A DNA stretch of 64,000 nucleotides. Source: Halorubrum cibi (GTDB taxonomy: Archaea > Halobacteriota > Halobacteria > Halobacteriales > Haloferacaceae). The notes beneath the pieces are model-generated. The model was not told the origin of the DNA. It ran no database searches and worked only from the letters and a program-made list of their open reading frames with translations. Every line of letters begins with the position of its first letter. Positions within the stretch are counted from its first letter, which is position 1. This document shows, in pieces, positions 34,680-43,331 of the stretch. Position numbers and translations under genes: made by a program. The stretch spans positions 62,001 through 126,000 of the forward strand of contig NZ_FXTD01000005.1 of the NCBI RefSeq assembly GCF_900182635.1, in the 5' to 3' direction.

Positions 34680-35756
34680 ATGACACACGGAAAGGGCGCC
34701 GGACGAGCAGTCACGCGACGGGACGCGCTACGCGCCGGCGGTGCCGCGACAGTCGTGGGGTTATCCGGTTGTACGGCACTGCCGAGCGCTCCGGGACAGG
34801 CCGGAGGCGAGGACGGCAGCGACGGGCCGGTCGCCGTGGCCTCGTTCTTCAGCTTCTTCGACTTCGGACGGCAGATCGCCGAGGGTACCCCGCTGACGGT
34901 GGAGAACCTCGTTCCGACGGGGCTACACGGTCACGGTTGGGAGCCCAACGCCAGCATCACCCGGCGCGTCATCGAGGCGGACGCGTTCGTTCACGTCGGG
35001 GAAGACTTCCAACCCTGGGCCGATCGCGCCATCCGAACGATCGAAGGTGACGACGTGGACACGGCGCTCATCAACGCCCGGGAGGGAATCGACTTGGTGG
35101 ATCTCGCCGCGTCCCTCGATCGTGAGGAGGAAGGTGTCGGCGCTCAACGCGGGAAGGACCCGCACTTCTGGCTGGATCCTCGACGCGCGATGGCGTCCGT
35201 CGACAACATCGCCGACGGGTTCGCCGAGGTCTTCCCGGAACACGCCGACGCCTTCCGCGAGAACGCCGAGACGTACAACTCCGAGGTGCTCGAACGGATC
35301 GACTCGGACTACGAGGCCGTCTTCGACCGAGCCGAGCGCGACGTCGTCCAGTTGGCCGCGCACAACGCCTTCCAGTACATCGGGGTGCGTTACGGCGTGC
35401 GAATGCGACCGCTGGTGACGAGTCTCGCGGCGAGCGGCGACGTCAAGCCCGCGGACATCCGGGAAGCGGAGGCGGTCATCCGCGAGAACGACATCGAGTA
35501 CATCGCCAACGGAGTCTTCGAGTCCCAGCGCCCGGCCCAGCAACTCGTCCGCGAGACGGGCGTGAAGGCGTACTTCCCCGTGACGCCGTATGCCGGCGTC
35601 CGCGAGGAGTGGGTCGAGGAGAACTGGGGGTACGAGGAGATCGCGTACAACATCAACATGCCCACGTTCGAGATCGTCCTCGGCAACGAGACGCCCGAGG
35701 ACGCGGCCCCGACCGACGGCTGGGTCGAACAGTGGCGGAACTTCGAGCCGGTATGA
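34680..35756 (+). CDS. znuA: Zinc/manganese ABC transporter substrate-binding lipoprotein (ZnuA-like)
   Basis: This 358-residue secreted protein carries a twin-arginine signal with lipobox: TRRDALRAGGAATVVGLSGC near residues 12-31, so it is a Tat-exported lipoprotein. The family is cluster A-I/ZnuA: metal-site residues are His in GLHGHGWEP, His in KDPHFWLDP and His in AAHNAFQYIG, plus an acidic ligand near the C-terminus. The protein lacks the long His-rich loop of bacterial ZnuA. It overlaps the ATPase gene by ATGA. The metal may be Zn, Mn or Fe; the sequence does not decide. Confidence 0.92.
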   Translation: MTHGKGAGRAVTRRDALRAGGAATVVGLSGCTALPSAPGQAGGEDGSDGPVAVASFFSFFDFGRQIAEGTPLTVENLVPTGLHGHGWEPNASITRRVIEADAFVHVGEDFQPWADRAIRTIEGDDVDTALINAREGIDLVDLAASLDREEEGVGAQRGKDPHFWLDPRRAMASVDNIADGFAEVFPEHADAFRENAETYNSEVLERIDSDYEAVFDRAERDVVQLAAHNAFQYIGVRYGVRMRPLVTSLAASGDVKPADIREAEAVIRENDIEYIANGVFESQRPAQQLVRETGVKAYFPVTPYAGVREEWVEENWGYEEIAYNINMPTFEIVLGNETPEDAAPTDGWVEQWRNFEPV

Positions 35757-36562
35757 GCGCGAACGACGCGGACCGCGCGACCGTCGCCGGACGCGCAGAG
35801 GGCGAGACCGCCACCTCCGAGGACGGGCCGGTCGTCGACCTCTCCGGCGTCACGTTCGGCTACACGGCGACGCCGGTCGTCGAGGACGTGTCGCTGACCA
35901 TCGATCCGGGTGAGTACGTCGCCGTCGTGGGGCCGAACGGCTCGGGAAAATCGACGCTGATGCGACTGATGTTGGGTCTGCTTGAGCCCGACGCGGGCAC
36001 GGCACGGCTGTTCGGCGAACGTGCCGATCGCTTCGACGACGGCGAGCGGATCGGCTACGTCGCCCAACAGGCCAGCGCCGCGAAGGGGATGCCCATCACC
36101 GTCCGCGAGGTGGTGAAGATGGGGCGATTCCCGCACGTCAGGTTCGGCCGACTGTCGAGCGAGGACTGGGCCATCGTCGACGACGCGCTCGCGACCGTCG
36201 GGATGAGCGCGTTCACCGACCGACGCGTCACGCAGCTCTCCGGGGGCCAACGTCAACGCGCGTTCATCGCGCGGGCACTGGCGAGCGAGGCCGACCTGCT
36301 CGTGCTGGATGAGCCGACCGTCGGCGTCGACGCCGAGTCGGTCGACGCCTTCTATAACCTGCTGGCGGCGCTCAACGCCGAGGGGATCACTATCATCCTC
36401 ATCGAGCACGACCTCGGGGCGGTCGTCGAGCACGCCGACCGCGCCGTCTGTCTGAATCGCGAGATCTACTTCGACGGTTCGACCGACGAGTTCGTCGAAA
36501 GCGACGCGCTGGTCCGAGCGTTCGGGGCCGAAGCACGGCTTCTCACGGGGGTGAGAGAATGA
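35753..36562 (+). CDS. znuC: Metal ABC transporter ATP-binding protein (ZnuC-like)
   Basis: This 269-residue ABC ATPase powers the metal importer. Walker A is VGPNGSGKSTLMRLML, the signature is QLSGGQRQRAFIARAL, and Walker B is LLVLDEPTVGVD, followed by the H-loop IIEHDLGAVV. An N-terminal extension of about 25 residues is acidic. The start overlaps the binding-protein stop and the stop overlaps the permease start (both ATGA), giving a tightly coupled operon. Confidence 0.94.
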   Translation: MSANDADRATVAGRAEGETATSEDGPVVDLSGVTFGYTATPVVEDVSLTIDPGEYVAVVGPNGSGKSTLMRLMLGLLEPDAGTARLFGERADRFDDGERIGYVAQQASAAKGMPITVREVVKMGRFPHVRFGRLSSEDWAIVDDALATVGMSAFTDRRVTQLSGGQRQRAFIARALASEADLLVLDEPTVGVDAESVDAFYNLLAALNAEGITIILIEHDLGAVVEHADRAVCLNREIYFDGSTDEFVESDALVRAFGAEARLLTGVRE

Positions 36563-37635
36563 GCGCAGGCGTGGTGGCCGTGCTCGCGGCGAGCGGCCTC
36601 GCCACCGCGGATCCGGCGCTCGTACTCCCCCTTCAGAGCGGACTCGGCGACTCGGTGTTCGGGATCCTCCTGTGGTTCCTCGATCAGTGGTACTGGCTGA
36701 TGGACTGGGTGTACTACTTCACCGGACTGGAGATGCTGAACCCGCGCTACCGGTTCATGCACCGGGCGATACTCGTCGGGCTCTGTGTCGGCGTGATGGC
36801 GCCGCTCATCGGGACGTTCCTCGTTCATCGACAGCTCGCGCTCATCGGCGACGCGCTGGCTCACACCGGGTTCGCTGGGGTCGCCATCGGGCTGTTCTTG
36901 AACGCCGTCTTCGATCTGGGTGTCTCGCCCTATCTCACCGCCGTCGTCGTGGCGATGATCGCCGCGCTGTTCATCGAACTCATCTCGGAGGTCACGGACG
37001 CCTACAACGACGTCTCGATGGCGATCGTCCTGTCGACCGGGTTCGCGTTGGGAACGACGCTCATCAGCCTCAACGCGGGTGGGCTCGCCGTCGGCGTCAA
37101 CCAGTTCCTCTTCGGCAACCTCGCCACGGTGTCGCCCCAGAGTGCGGCCATTCTCTTGGTGTTGTTCGTCGTCATCGTCGGGACGGTGGCCGTGACGCGC
37201 AACCAGCTCCTGTACGTGACGTTCGACGAGACCGCGGCCGCCGTCTCCGGAATCTCCGTCAACTGGTACAACCGGGTGATGGTGATGCTGACGGCGATGG
37301 TCGTCGTCGGCGCGATGCAGATCATGGGGGTCATCCTCGTCGCGGCGATGCTCGTGGTTCCGGTCGCGGGCGCGACCCAGGTGTCCCGTAGTTTCTCCGA
37401 ATCGCTCGTCGTCTCGGTCGTCCTCGCGGAGCTCGCGGTGTTGCTGGGCATAGCCGTCGCCTACTACGGCGGCGTCACGGCCGGAGGCATCATCGTCCTC
37501 GTCGCCGTGGGGATCTACGTCTGCGCCGTCGCGCTGGGCAAGGTCCAGTCCGCCCGCGGCGAACGGGACGCGCCCGAGATGGGTAGCATCGAGGCAGATA
37601 GCGTCGATGTCGGCACCGAGACGGGGGACGACTAA
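36559..37635 (+). CDS. znuB: Metal ABC transporter permease (ZnuB-like)
   Basis: This 358-residue protein belongs to the ABC-3 permease family. About eight to nine hydrophobic helices are visible (LVGLCVGVMAPLIGTFLVHRQ, and GDALAHTGFAGVAIGLFL with the family GDALAHxxF motif, and others to residue 320). The N-terminal extension of about 60 residues, including WFLDQWYWLMDWVYYF, is longer than in bacterial ZnuB and is seen in haloarchaeal versions. The acidic C-terminal tail faces the cytosol. It forms the channel of the importer encoded by the two genes upstream. Confidence 0.93.
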   Translation: MSAGVVAVLAASGLATADPALVLPLQSGLGDSVFGILLWFLDQWYWLMDWVYYFTGLEMLNPRYRFMHRAILVGLCVGVMAPLIGTFLVHRQLALIGDALAHTGFAGVAIGLFLNAVFDLGVSPYLTAVVVAMIAALFIELISEVTDAYNDVSMAIVLSTGFALGTTLISLNAGGLAVGVNQFLFGNLATVSPQSAAILLVLFVVIVGTVAVTRNQLLYVTFDETAAAVSGISVNWYNRVMVMLTAMVVVGAMQIMGVILVAAMLVVPVAGATQVSRSFSESLVVSVVLAELAVLLGIAVAYYGGVTAGGIIVLVAVGIYVCAVALGKVQSARGERDAPEMGSIEADSVDVGTETGDD

Positions 37636-37717
37636 CGGGAACCGTCAGTGAGGGCGATTCGCCGAGCGACGGCCACGAGCGGGTATCGACCCCTCGCGAT
37701 CGGCGCGTTCCCCTCCG

Positions 37718-38395
37718 TTACTCCCCCTGGCTCGGCATCCGCCGCGCGAGCACCGACACCAGCGCGTCCATGTCGCGCGTCTGGTACCAGGCCGTCCCCG
37801 GCCCGGAGAACTCGAAGACGAGCCCCTCGCCGCCGAGGAGGCTCGATTTGAGGCCGCCGACGCGCTCGATCGAGTAGTCGATCGTGTCGTCCCAGGCGAC
37901 CAGGTGTTGGTTGTCCAGGACGTACGACTCGCCGGCGTCCAGTTCGATCGTCTCGAGGCCGCCGTAGGAGTCGACGAAGACCGTGCCGGTTCCCTTCAAC
38001 GCCAGCGGCGTCAGGCTGGCCTCGCCGAGCATCGACTTGAGGCCGCCGATCTCGGAGTCGATGTCGATCCCGTCGGTCGCCGCGAGGAACGCGCCGTCGA
38101 CCGTGTAGAGGGTCTCATCGCGAAGCTCGTGGGCCGCGACGTCGCCCGGCGACGGCGGAGCGAACGTCACCGTCCCCGTCCCGCCCTCGGCGGTGAACTC
38201 GTTGGCGAAGGCGGACTCCCCGCCCAGGAGCGACTTCGCCGAACTGAGCAGGCCGTCCCGGCTCGTACCGGTGTCCATCGAGACGGTCGCGGAGTGGCCG
38301 ACCATCGCGCCCGGCTCGGCGACGATCGACTCTCCGGGCTCCAGCGTGACGATCAGGTGCGTGTACGACGGCTTGTGGGTAAAATCGTACTCCAT
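37718..38395 (-). CDS. AIM24-like/TIGR00266 family protein
   Basis: This 225-residue beta-rich protein matches the AIM24/TIGR00266 family, whose members have a TNF-like or jelly-roll fold and unclear function. Recognisable blocks are ESIVAEPGAMVGHSATVSM near residue 24, SLLGGESAFANEFTA, and VDSYGGLETIELDAGESYVLD later. The C-terminal half has a short repeat of the glycine-rich SLLGGE motif. The ATG at 38395 follows the TATA-like AATTTAAGTA (38426-38435) and two palindromic 8-mers. It is divergent from the M20 peptidase gene. Confidence 0.85.
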   Translation of the reverse strand: MEYDFTHKPSYTHLIVTLEPGESIVAEPGAMVGHSATVSMDTGTSRDGLLSSAKSLLGGESAFANEFTAEGGTGTVTFAPPSPGDVAAHELRDETLYTVDGAFLAATDGIDIDSEIGGLKSMLGEASLTPLALKGTGTVFVDSYGGLETIELDAGESYVLDNQHLVAWDDTIDYSIERVGGLKSSLLGGEGLVFEFSGPGTAWYQTRDMDALVSVLARRMPSQGE

Positions 38396-38402
38396 GGGGA
38401 TC

Positions 38403-38437
38403 TCCGCGGATGAATTCCGCGGATTAGTACTTAAATT
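38403..38437 (-). promoter_or_regulatory. Promoter with duplicated palindrome, AIM24-like gene
   Basis: TCCGCGGA occurs at 38403-38410 and 38416-38423, spacing 13 nt, between the AT-rich TATA-like AATTTAAGTA (38426-38435) and the ATG at 38395. The 8-mer is self-complementary, so the pair could be a dimer or tetramer binding site. Confidence 0.45.
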
Positions 38438-38487
38438 GATGCCTCGGCGGCCCGATGGGTCCCGCTCCGAAACGGTTCCGCCCGCCG

Positions 38488-38498
38488 GTCGATTTATG
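38488..38498 (+). promoter_or_regulatory. TATA box of M20 peptidase gene
   Basis: GTCGATTTATG is centred about 30 nt before the ATG at 38523. Confidence 0.45.
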
Positions 38499-38522
38499 AC
38501 CGCCCGATCGCAGTGATCTGGC

Positions 38523-39839
38523 ATGACAACGGATGTCTCACGAGAGGCGATCGGCGAGCACGTCGAGGAGAACCGAGATCGATTGGTGGCGTTTCTGGAG
38601 GAGCTCGTCTCCGCCCGATCGCTTCCCGGCGAGGAGAGGCCGGCACAGGAGGTGATGAAGGCGAAGTTCCGCGATCTCGACCTCGCCGTGGACGCCTGGG
38701 AACCGGACGCCGACGCCCTCCAGGAGCATCCGGGGTTCTTCGAGACGACGGCGTATCGGGAGTACGGATACGAGGGTCGTGAGAACGTCGCCGCGGTCGA
38801 CGAGGCGGCCGGCGAGGGGGGCCGCTCGCTCGTGATGAGCGGCCACGTCGACGTCGTCAATCCGGATCCCGTCGGCGACTGGACGTACGATCCGTGGGAT
38901 CCCACGGTCGAGGACGGGCGAATGTACGGTCGGGGGACGATGGACATGAAGGGCGGCATCGCCGCATTCGTCCACGCCTACGAGTGTCTCCGTGACCTCG
39001 GCATCGACCTCGCCGGCGAACTGACGCTCCAGACGACGATCGAGGAGGAGGCCGGCGGGGTCGGCGGCGTCCTCTCGGCGCTGGAGCGTGGCTACCGTCC
39101 CGACGCCGCGATCGTCGCCGAGCCCTCGGGCGTCCCGAGGGTCGGCGTCGCCAGCGCGGGCGTGCTGTACTTCCGCGTCATCGTTCCCGGAAAGACGGCA
39201 CACACCGCCTACAAGTTCCTCGGCGTCGACGCCGTCGGGAAGGCGTTCGAGGTGTACCGGGCGCTTGAGGCGTACCACAACGAACTCAACGGCCGGATCG
39301 AGGACTACGGCCCCGCGCTCAACCAGTACCCCGAGGCGGCGGGCAGCACCGCCAACCTGAGCCTGACGAACGTCGAGGTCCCGGGATCGTGGACGTCGAC
39401 CGTTCCCGGCGAGGCGGTCATGGAGTTCCGGGTCGGGTGGCCGCCGAGTGCGAGGATGGACCGCCACGCGGTCCGCGAGGAGGTGGAGGAAGTCGTCGCG
39501 GAGGTCGCGGCCGGGGACGAGTGGCTGAGCGAGCATCCCCCGGAGATCGAGTGGTTCGGCTGGAGCACGGACCCGCACGAGATCGACTTCGAGACCGACT
39601 TCTACCGCCTCGTGTGCGAGGAGACGGAGGACGTCACCGGTGGGAGCGTGGAACACCGGGGCGGTCTCGGCGGCAACGACGAGCGGTTCTACAACCGATA
39701 TTACGGGATCCCGACGCCGAGCGTCGGTCCGGAGGGAGGAAACGGGCACGGGGCCGACGAGTTCGTCGAGATCGACTCGCTGGTGGAGACGGCCGAGATC
39801 CACGCGCTCACGATGATCGATTGGTGCGGGGTGGCCTGA
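38523..39839 (+). CDS. M20 family metallopeptidase/deacylase (ArgE/DapE-like)
   Basis: This 438-residue protein belongs to the M20 di-zinc hydrolases that cleave N-acyl amino acids or dipeptides (ArgE, DapE, CPG2). Metal ligands are seen in MSGHVDVVNPD (His), TMDMKGGIAAF (bridging Asp) and EEEAGGVGGVL, where Glu is catalytic. The dimerisation/lid domain occupies about residues 210-330, and the C-terminal GPEGGNGHGADEF carries the last zinc His. The true substrate cannot be fixed from sequence. Confidence 0.92.
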   Translation: MTTDVSREAIGEHVEENRDRLVAFLEELVSARSLPGEERPAQEVMKAKFRDLDLAVDAWEPDADALQEHPGFFETTAYREYGYEGRENVAAVDEAAGEGGRSLVMSGHVDVVNPDPVGDWTYDPWDPTVEDGRMYGRGTMDMKGGIAAFVHAYECLRDLGIDLAGELTLQTTIEEEAGGVGGVLSALERGYRPDAAIVAEPSGVPRVGVASAGVLYFRVIVPGKTAHTAYKFLGVDAVGKAFEVYRALEAYHNELNGRIEDYGPALNQYPEAAGSTANLSLTNVEVPGSWTSTVPGEAVMEFRVGWPPSARMDRHAVREEVEEVVAEVAAGDEWLSEHPPEIEWFGWSTDPHEIDFETDFYRLVCEETEDVTGGSVEHRGGLGGNDERFYNRYYGIPTPSVGPEGGNGHGADEFVEIDSLVETAEIHALTMIDWCGVA

Positions 39840-39916
39840 GTCGAGGTGATTCGGGGTGACGTGAAATGGCGTCGGTTCCGCGGAGTCCGTCGGCGCGCCG
39901 ATCAGCCGGTCCGAGC

Positions 39917-40567
39917 CTACCAGGCGGACCAGGCGGTCAGGCTCTCATCGCGGCCGTACATCCGCTTGAGGTCCTTCGCGTACGCCATGTCGCCGGCGTG
40001 ATCGAGTTTCTCGTGGCGGTACTCGGGGGCGTCCTCGCGGATGTGGAGCCCCTCGATCGTGAACTCCTCGTCGCCGAACTCGACGGTCTCGCCGACGACG
40101 AACTCCATGTCGCCGGGGACGTTCACGCGAACCGATCGGGTCCTGTCGGCGTCCCCGTCCTTCGGGTGGAGCGTGACGTCGACGGCGACGTTGTCGACTG
40201 CGCGGGTCCACAGCGTCTCGACGCTGGTGATCGCGGCGTCTTCGACGCGGTGTTCGGGGCCGAGTTCGATGCCGGTGATCCGGACCTGCATCAGCGCGTC
40301 CTCGGTGTCGACGACGAACTCCTCGCCGGTCTCGACGCCGCCCTCGGCGGGAACCTCCATCTCGGTGGTGAAGGAGTCGCCGCCCTGCGAGACGACGATC
40401 GTGAGGTCGATGGTCTCCGTTTCGGGGATCTCGGCTTTGTGCGTGTGGCCGCAGTCGGTACACCGGACGGTGGCCTGGCCGCCGGGTTTCAACACCTCGT
40501 GGACGGTCTCCTCGCCCGGCGAACACGACGGGCAGACGAGACCGACTCGGTCTCCGGTTTCGGTCAT
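39917..40567 (-). CDS. HVO_0476-type zinc-finger protein
   Basis: This 216-residue protein has an N-terminal zinc ribbon made of CPSCSPGEETVHEV and CTDCGHTHKAE (two CxxC pairs near residues 12-40), followed by a domain rich in beta strands (residues about 50-200) with EYRHEKLDHAGDMAYAKDL at the end. It matches a haloarchaeal family that, from memory, is annotated as an HVO_0476 family zinc finger protein. The role is not known; the zinc ribbon suggests RNA, DNA or protein binding. It is convergent with the M20 gene. Confidence 0.85.
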   Translation of the reverse strand: MTETGDRVGLVCPSCSPGEETVHEVLKPGGQATVRCTDCGHTHKAEIPETETIDLTIVVSQGGDSFTTEMEVPAEGGVETGEEFVVDTEDALMQVRITGIELGPEHRVEDAAITSVETLWTRAVDNVAVDVTLHPKDGDADRTRSVRVNVPGDMEFVVGETVEFGDEEFTIEGLHIREDAPEYRHEKLDHAGDMAYAKDLKRMYGRDESLTAWSAW

Positions 40568-41280
40568 TACGGCGTCGTTCCCGCCGCGCGCGTAAATATC
40601 CGCTCCCCTAGGTCCCGTGTGCGTGCCACTGCCAGCCGTGTACGGGAGAGTGTCATAGGAGATTTTCTACCCAAACAGGAATCGCTCAGTACAGCCACCT
40701 TTTTCATCGTCGGGTGCCCTCGCTCACTGCGTTCGCTTCGGGAACCACTCCTCGAAAAAACCTGGAGGGAAAAAGCCGACTCCGCCGTCTTCGACGGCTC
40801 CGTCGGTGAACCGTTCGCTTCGCTCGCGGATGCTCACTACAGATGAAAGAACGAGCGATCGTGGTGGCGCGCCTGCGAGCGCCCCGCGGGCGCGAGCAGT
40901 CCGTGAGGGACGCGGTGAGCGCTCGGAGAGCGCGAACCGCGAGGCTGGGGAGGTCTGAGGTGCTGGGCGGTTGCGGCCGGGTGGGACTCAAAGGGGCAGT
41001 CGGCTCCGGGAAGACGGCCGACGTAAGGACCGCAGGAGCGAACATAGTGAGCGACGAGGACCGCAGCGAGGCCCTCAACCGGAGCCGACTGGGGCTTTGG
41101 AGATGTTCTCCGCGATCGTGATCACCGCCCCAGCAACGATCTCTTTTTTATTACCTCTAGAATTCACGAAACGCCCGCTCTATAGGCATCCAACTCATAC
41201 AGATGGTTCACAATTCAGACACGAAACGAGATCAGGATCCTCACGTCTCGTTCCCGAGTGCGTGACGCCACGATCACGCT
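40568..41280. other. Long intergenic region with structured repeat sequences
   Basis: This 713-nt region lacks protein genes. It contains an imperfect dyad near 40705-40780 flanked by A-runs, a GC-rich segment (40860-40985), and the strong inverted repeat at 40989-41099. The AT-rich end (41140-41220) shows no recognisable promoter for the minus-strand GNAT gene. Similar segments occur between genes in haloarchaeal genomes, from memory, suggesting a repeated element. Confidence 0.6.
40989..41099 (+). repeat. Inverted-repeat element, possible structured RNA
   Basis: CAGTCGGCTCCGG (40997-41009) is complementary over 13 bp to CCGGAGCCGACTG (41079-41091). A symmetric 3x3 G internal loop and a further 5-bp stem CAAAG/CTTTG (40989-40993 with 41095-41099) extend it. 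The 69-nt loop carries two copies of GGACCGCAG. The structure suggests an RNA or transposon-like repeat. Strand is arbitrary. Confidence 0.5.
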
Positions 41281-41754
41281 CTACTCTCGGCGCAACACGA
41301 GCGCGTCGCCGTCGGCGTACGCGTCCTTCCGCCGATCGACCACGTCGAACCCGCACGTCTCGTAGAGCGCGAGTGCGGCGTCGTTTCCCGGATGTGCCTG
41401 GAGCGTCACGGGGCCGGACACGTCGTCGACGACCGCTGCGAGGAGCCCGCGGGCACGACCCTCTCGTCGGAAGTCGGGATCGACGACGAGTTCCGCGAGG
41501 TGACAGCCGGGACGGGTCGCCGCGTCCACCGGGAGCGCGTAGCCGACGACCGAACCACTCCCCGCGATCGAGCCATCTCCCGCGACCGAATCAGTTTCGG
41601 AGACGCTCACGAATCCCGACCCGATCGCGACCCCGTACTCCAGCAGGTCCGAACTCGGCTCACGGAGGTGTTGCTGGAGGGATCGAACACGGCCGGCGTC
41701 GGCGGGGCGGATCCGCCGAACGCGCGGGTCGGAGTGGGCGTCGAGATCGGTCAT
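41281..41754 (-). CDS. GNAT family N-acetyltransferase
   Basis: This 157-residue protein shows the GNAT fold: an N-terminal acceptor-binding part, the beta-4 strand and motif A region HLAELVVDPDFRREGRARGLLAAV (acetyl-CoA pyrophosphate binding, R-x-x-G-x-A), and the C-terminal NDAALALYETCGFDVVDRR typical of RimI-like enzymes. The serine-rich insert SVSETDSVAGDGSIAGSGS is unusual. ATG 41754 is favoured because GGTGA upstream spaces it as a ribosome-binding site; a GTG at 41763 overlapping the DUF92 stop is the alternative. It is coupled to the DUF92 gene. Confidence 0.85.
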   Translation of the reverse strand: MTDLDAHSDPRVRRIRPADAGRVRSLQQHLREPSSDLLEYGVAIGSGFVSVSETDSVAGDGSIAGSGSVVGYALPVDAATRPGCHLAELVVDPDFRREGRARGLLAAVVDDVSGPVTLQAHPGNDAALALYETCGFDVVDRRKDAYADGDALVLRRE

Positions 41755-41759
41755 CCGGG

Positions 41760-43163
41760 TCACCAGAGCGCGACGCCGACCGCGACGCCGACCGCGACGC
41801 CGACGCCGACGCCGACCGCGAGGGCCGCGCCCGAAAGCGTCGCGAGGAAGTTCACGGCCTGGTTACCGATCCGATCTCCCTCGATCAACGCGCCGAGGGC
41901 GCTGTCGACGGTCATACCGAACACGCCCGCGAGAACGACGACTCCGCCGGGGCGGAGGACGCCGCCGCCGACGACGGGGGCGACCGCCGGGAAGGGAGCC
42001 GTGGCGAGGACGGCGATCAGCGCCGCCCCGACGAGGCCGGCGACCTCGCCCTGCCACGTCACGGCGCCGTCTGTCCCCGGTTCCACCGGCCGGAGCGTCG
42101 TGATCAGCCGCGGATCGTCGAAGAGCCCGCCGATCTCCGAGGAGAGCGTGTCCGACATCGCGGTGGCGATCGCGCCTGCGAACGCGAGCCGGAAGACCGA
42201 TTCGGGGACGGCGACGTGCGGGGCCGCGGCGTAGCCGAGGAGCGCGACGAGCGCGACCGCGGAGTTGGCGAGGACGTTCCCCGTCCCGCGCGCGCCTTGG
42301 TTCTCCTGGGCGACCCCGCGGTCGGCCTTCTCGTCGAACCGGTACTTCGAGGCGAGCCCGCCGACGGCGTAGAAGGCCATCAGCGTGAGGAACCAGGCCA
42401 CGCCGCCGAGCACGACGGTGAGAAGCGAGAGCAGGACTCCGGTGAGCATCCCCGGCACCGAGGCGGCCCCGAGCGCGTAGGAGGCGTAGCCGAGCGCGGC
42501 CGTCACGGCGAGCGCCGCGACGACGCCGACGGCGGTCACGGTCGGGTCGAGCGCAGTGAATCCCCACGCGATCAGCGCGACGACGACGACCGTGATGTGG
42601 GCGTCCCGCGCGTACACGAGCGAGCGGACCAGCGCCGCCGTCAGCACCGCGACGGCGCCGAGGAACGCGAACTCTGGGAGCGAGCCAACGAGCGAGCCGA
42701 TGAGCGCGCCGAACCCGCTCCCGGAGACGATCAGTTCGGCCGTCCCGTCGGAGACGACCTGTCCGGCGACCGCGGCGACGCCGCCGGCGACGAGGTAGCC
42801 GGCGACGAGCCGGAACTCGTCGTCGGAGCGAGTCCGGACGAGTTCGCGACCGAGACGGCCGCCGCCGACCGCGAGCGCGGCCGACGCGAACGCTCCGGCG
42901 GGCAGCGGAACGGGTGGAAACGTGGCGACGGCGGCGAGCCCGGCGAGCGCGAGCGAGAACGCGCCGACGCCGTAGAGTCGCTCTTCCTCCCTGTCGCCCG
43001 GGAGTGCGAGGGTCTCGAACCACTCGCCGTCGCGGATGGCGAGGAGGAACACGGCGGCTGCCAGAAGGAACGGGACGACGGCGGCGGTGCCGACCGCCGG
43101 CGAGAACGCCGCGAGCGCGGCCACCGCGGCGAACACGCTCGCTCGCCTGACCCTCCGATACAC
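41760..43163 (-). CDS. DUF92 family membrane protein
   Basis: This protein of about 467 residues has around ten to twelve membrane helices and matches the DUF92/TIGR00297 family, related to the plastid phytyl-phosphate kinase VTE6. The cytosolic loop DPRLITTLRPVEPGTDGAVTW and SDTLSSEIGGLFDDPRL fit the family, whose active site lies in such loops. It may act as a CTP- or polyprenyl-phosphate kinase, which is inference. The GTG at 43163 lies about 27 nt after TTAAGT on the minus strand; an upstream frame extension is unlikely. The C-terminus is a Val/Gly repeat. Confidence 0.82.
   Translation of the reverse strand: MYRRVRRASVFAAVAALAAFSPAVGTAAVVPFLLAAAVFLLAIRDGEWFETLALPGDREEERLYGVGAFSLALAGLAAVATFPPVPLPAGAFASAALAVGGGRLGRELVRTRSDDEFRLVAGYLVAGGVAAVAGQVVSDGTAELIVSGSGFGALIGSLVGSLPEFAFLGAVAVLTAALVRSLVYARDAHITVVVVALIAWGFTALDPTVTAVGVVAALAVTAALGYASYALGAASVPGMLTGVLLSLLTVVLGGVAWFLTLMAFYAVGGLASKYRFDEKADRGVAQENQGARGTGNVLANSAVALVALLGYAAAPHVAVPESVFRLAFAGAIATAMSDTLSSEIGGLFDDPRLITTLRPVEPGTDGAVTWQGEVAGLVGAALIAVLATAPFPAVAPVVGGGVLRPGGVVVLAGVFGMTVDSALGALIEGDRIGNQAVNFLATLSGAALAVGVGVGVAVGVAVGVALW
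41769..41822 (-). repeat. GC-rich in-frame tandem repeat in DUF92 gene
   Basis: Units of CGACGCCGACCG and the shorter CGACGC run in tandem at the 3' end of the DUF92 gene and encode alternating VG/AV residues in the last transmembrane stretch. Length variation would change the tail without frameshift in steps of 6 or 12 nt. Confidence 0.7.
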
Positions 43164-43331
43164 ACCGACGAGTATCCGCGACGACCACTTAACCCTCCCG
43201 ACAGCGGGGCGGCGCGATCCGGCGGCGGCCGGCTGAACGACGGGAGCGGACGGAGAACGCGAGAGACGACGGCTCGGCCGACTCGAGGAACTCACACCGG
43301 AGAACGGAAATACGAACGGACTCCCCGCGGC
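43164..43331. other. Short intergenic spacer
   Basis: No coding or structural feature is seen apart from the DUF92 promoter element TTAAGT (minus strand, near 43185) and the 3' flank of the 37-residue gene. Confidence 0.4.
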
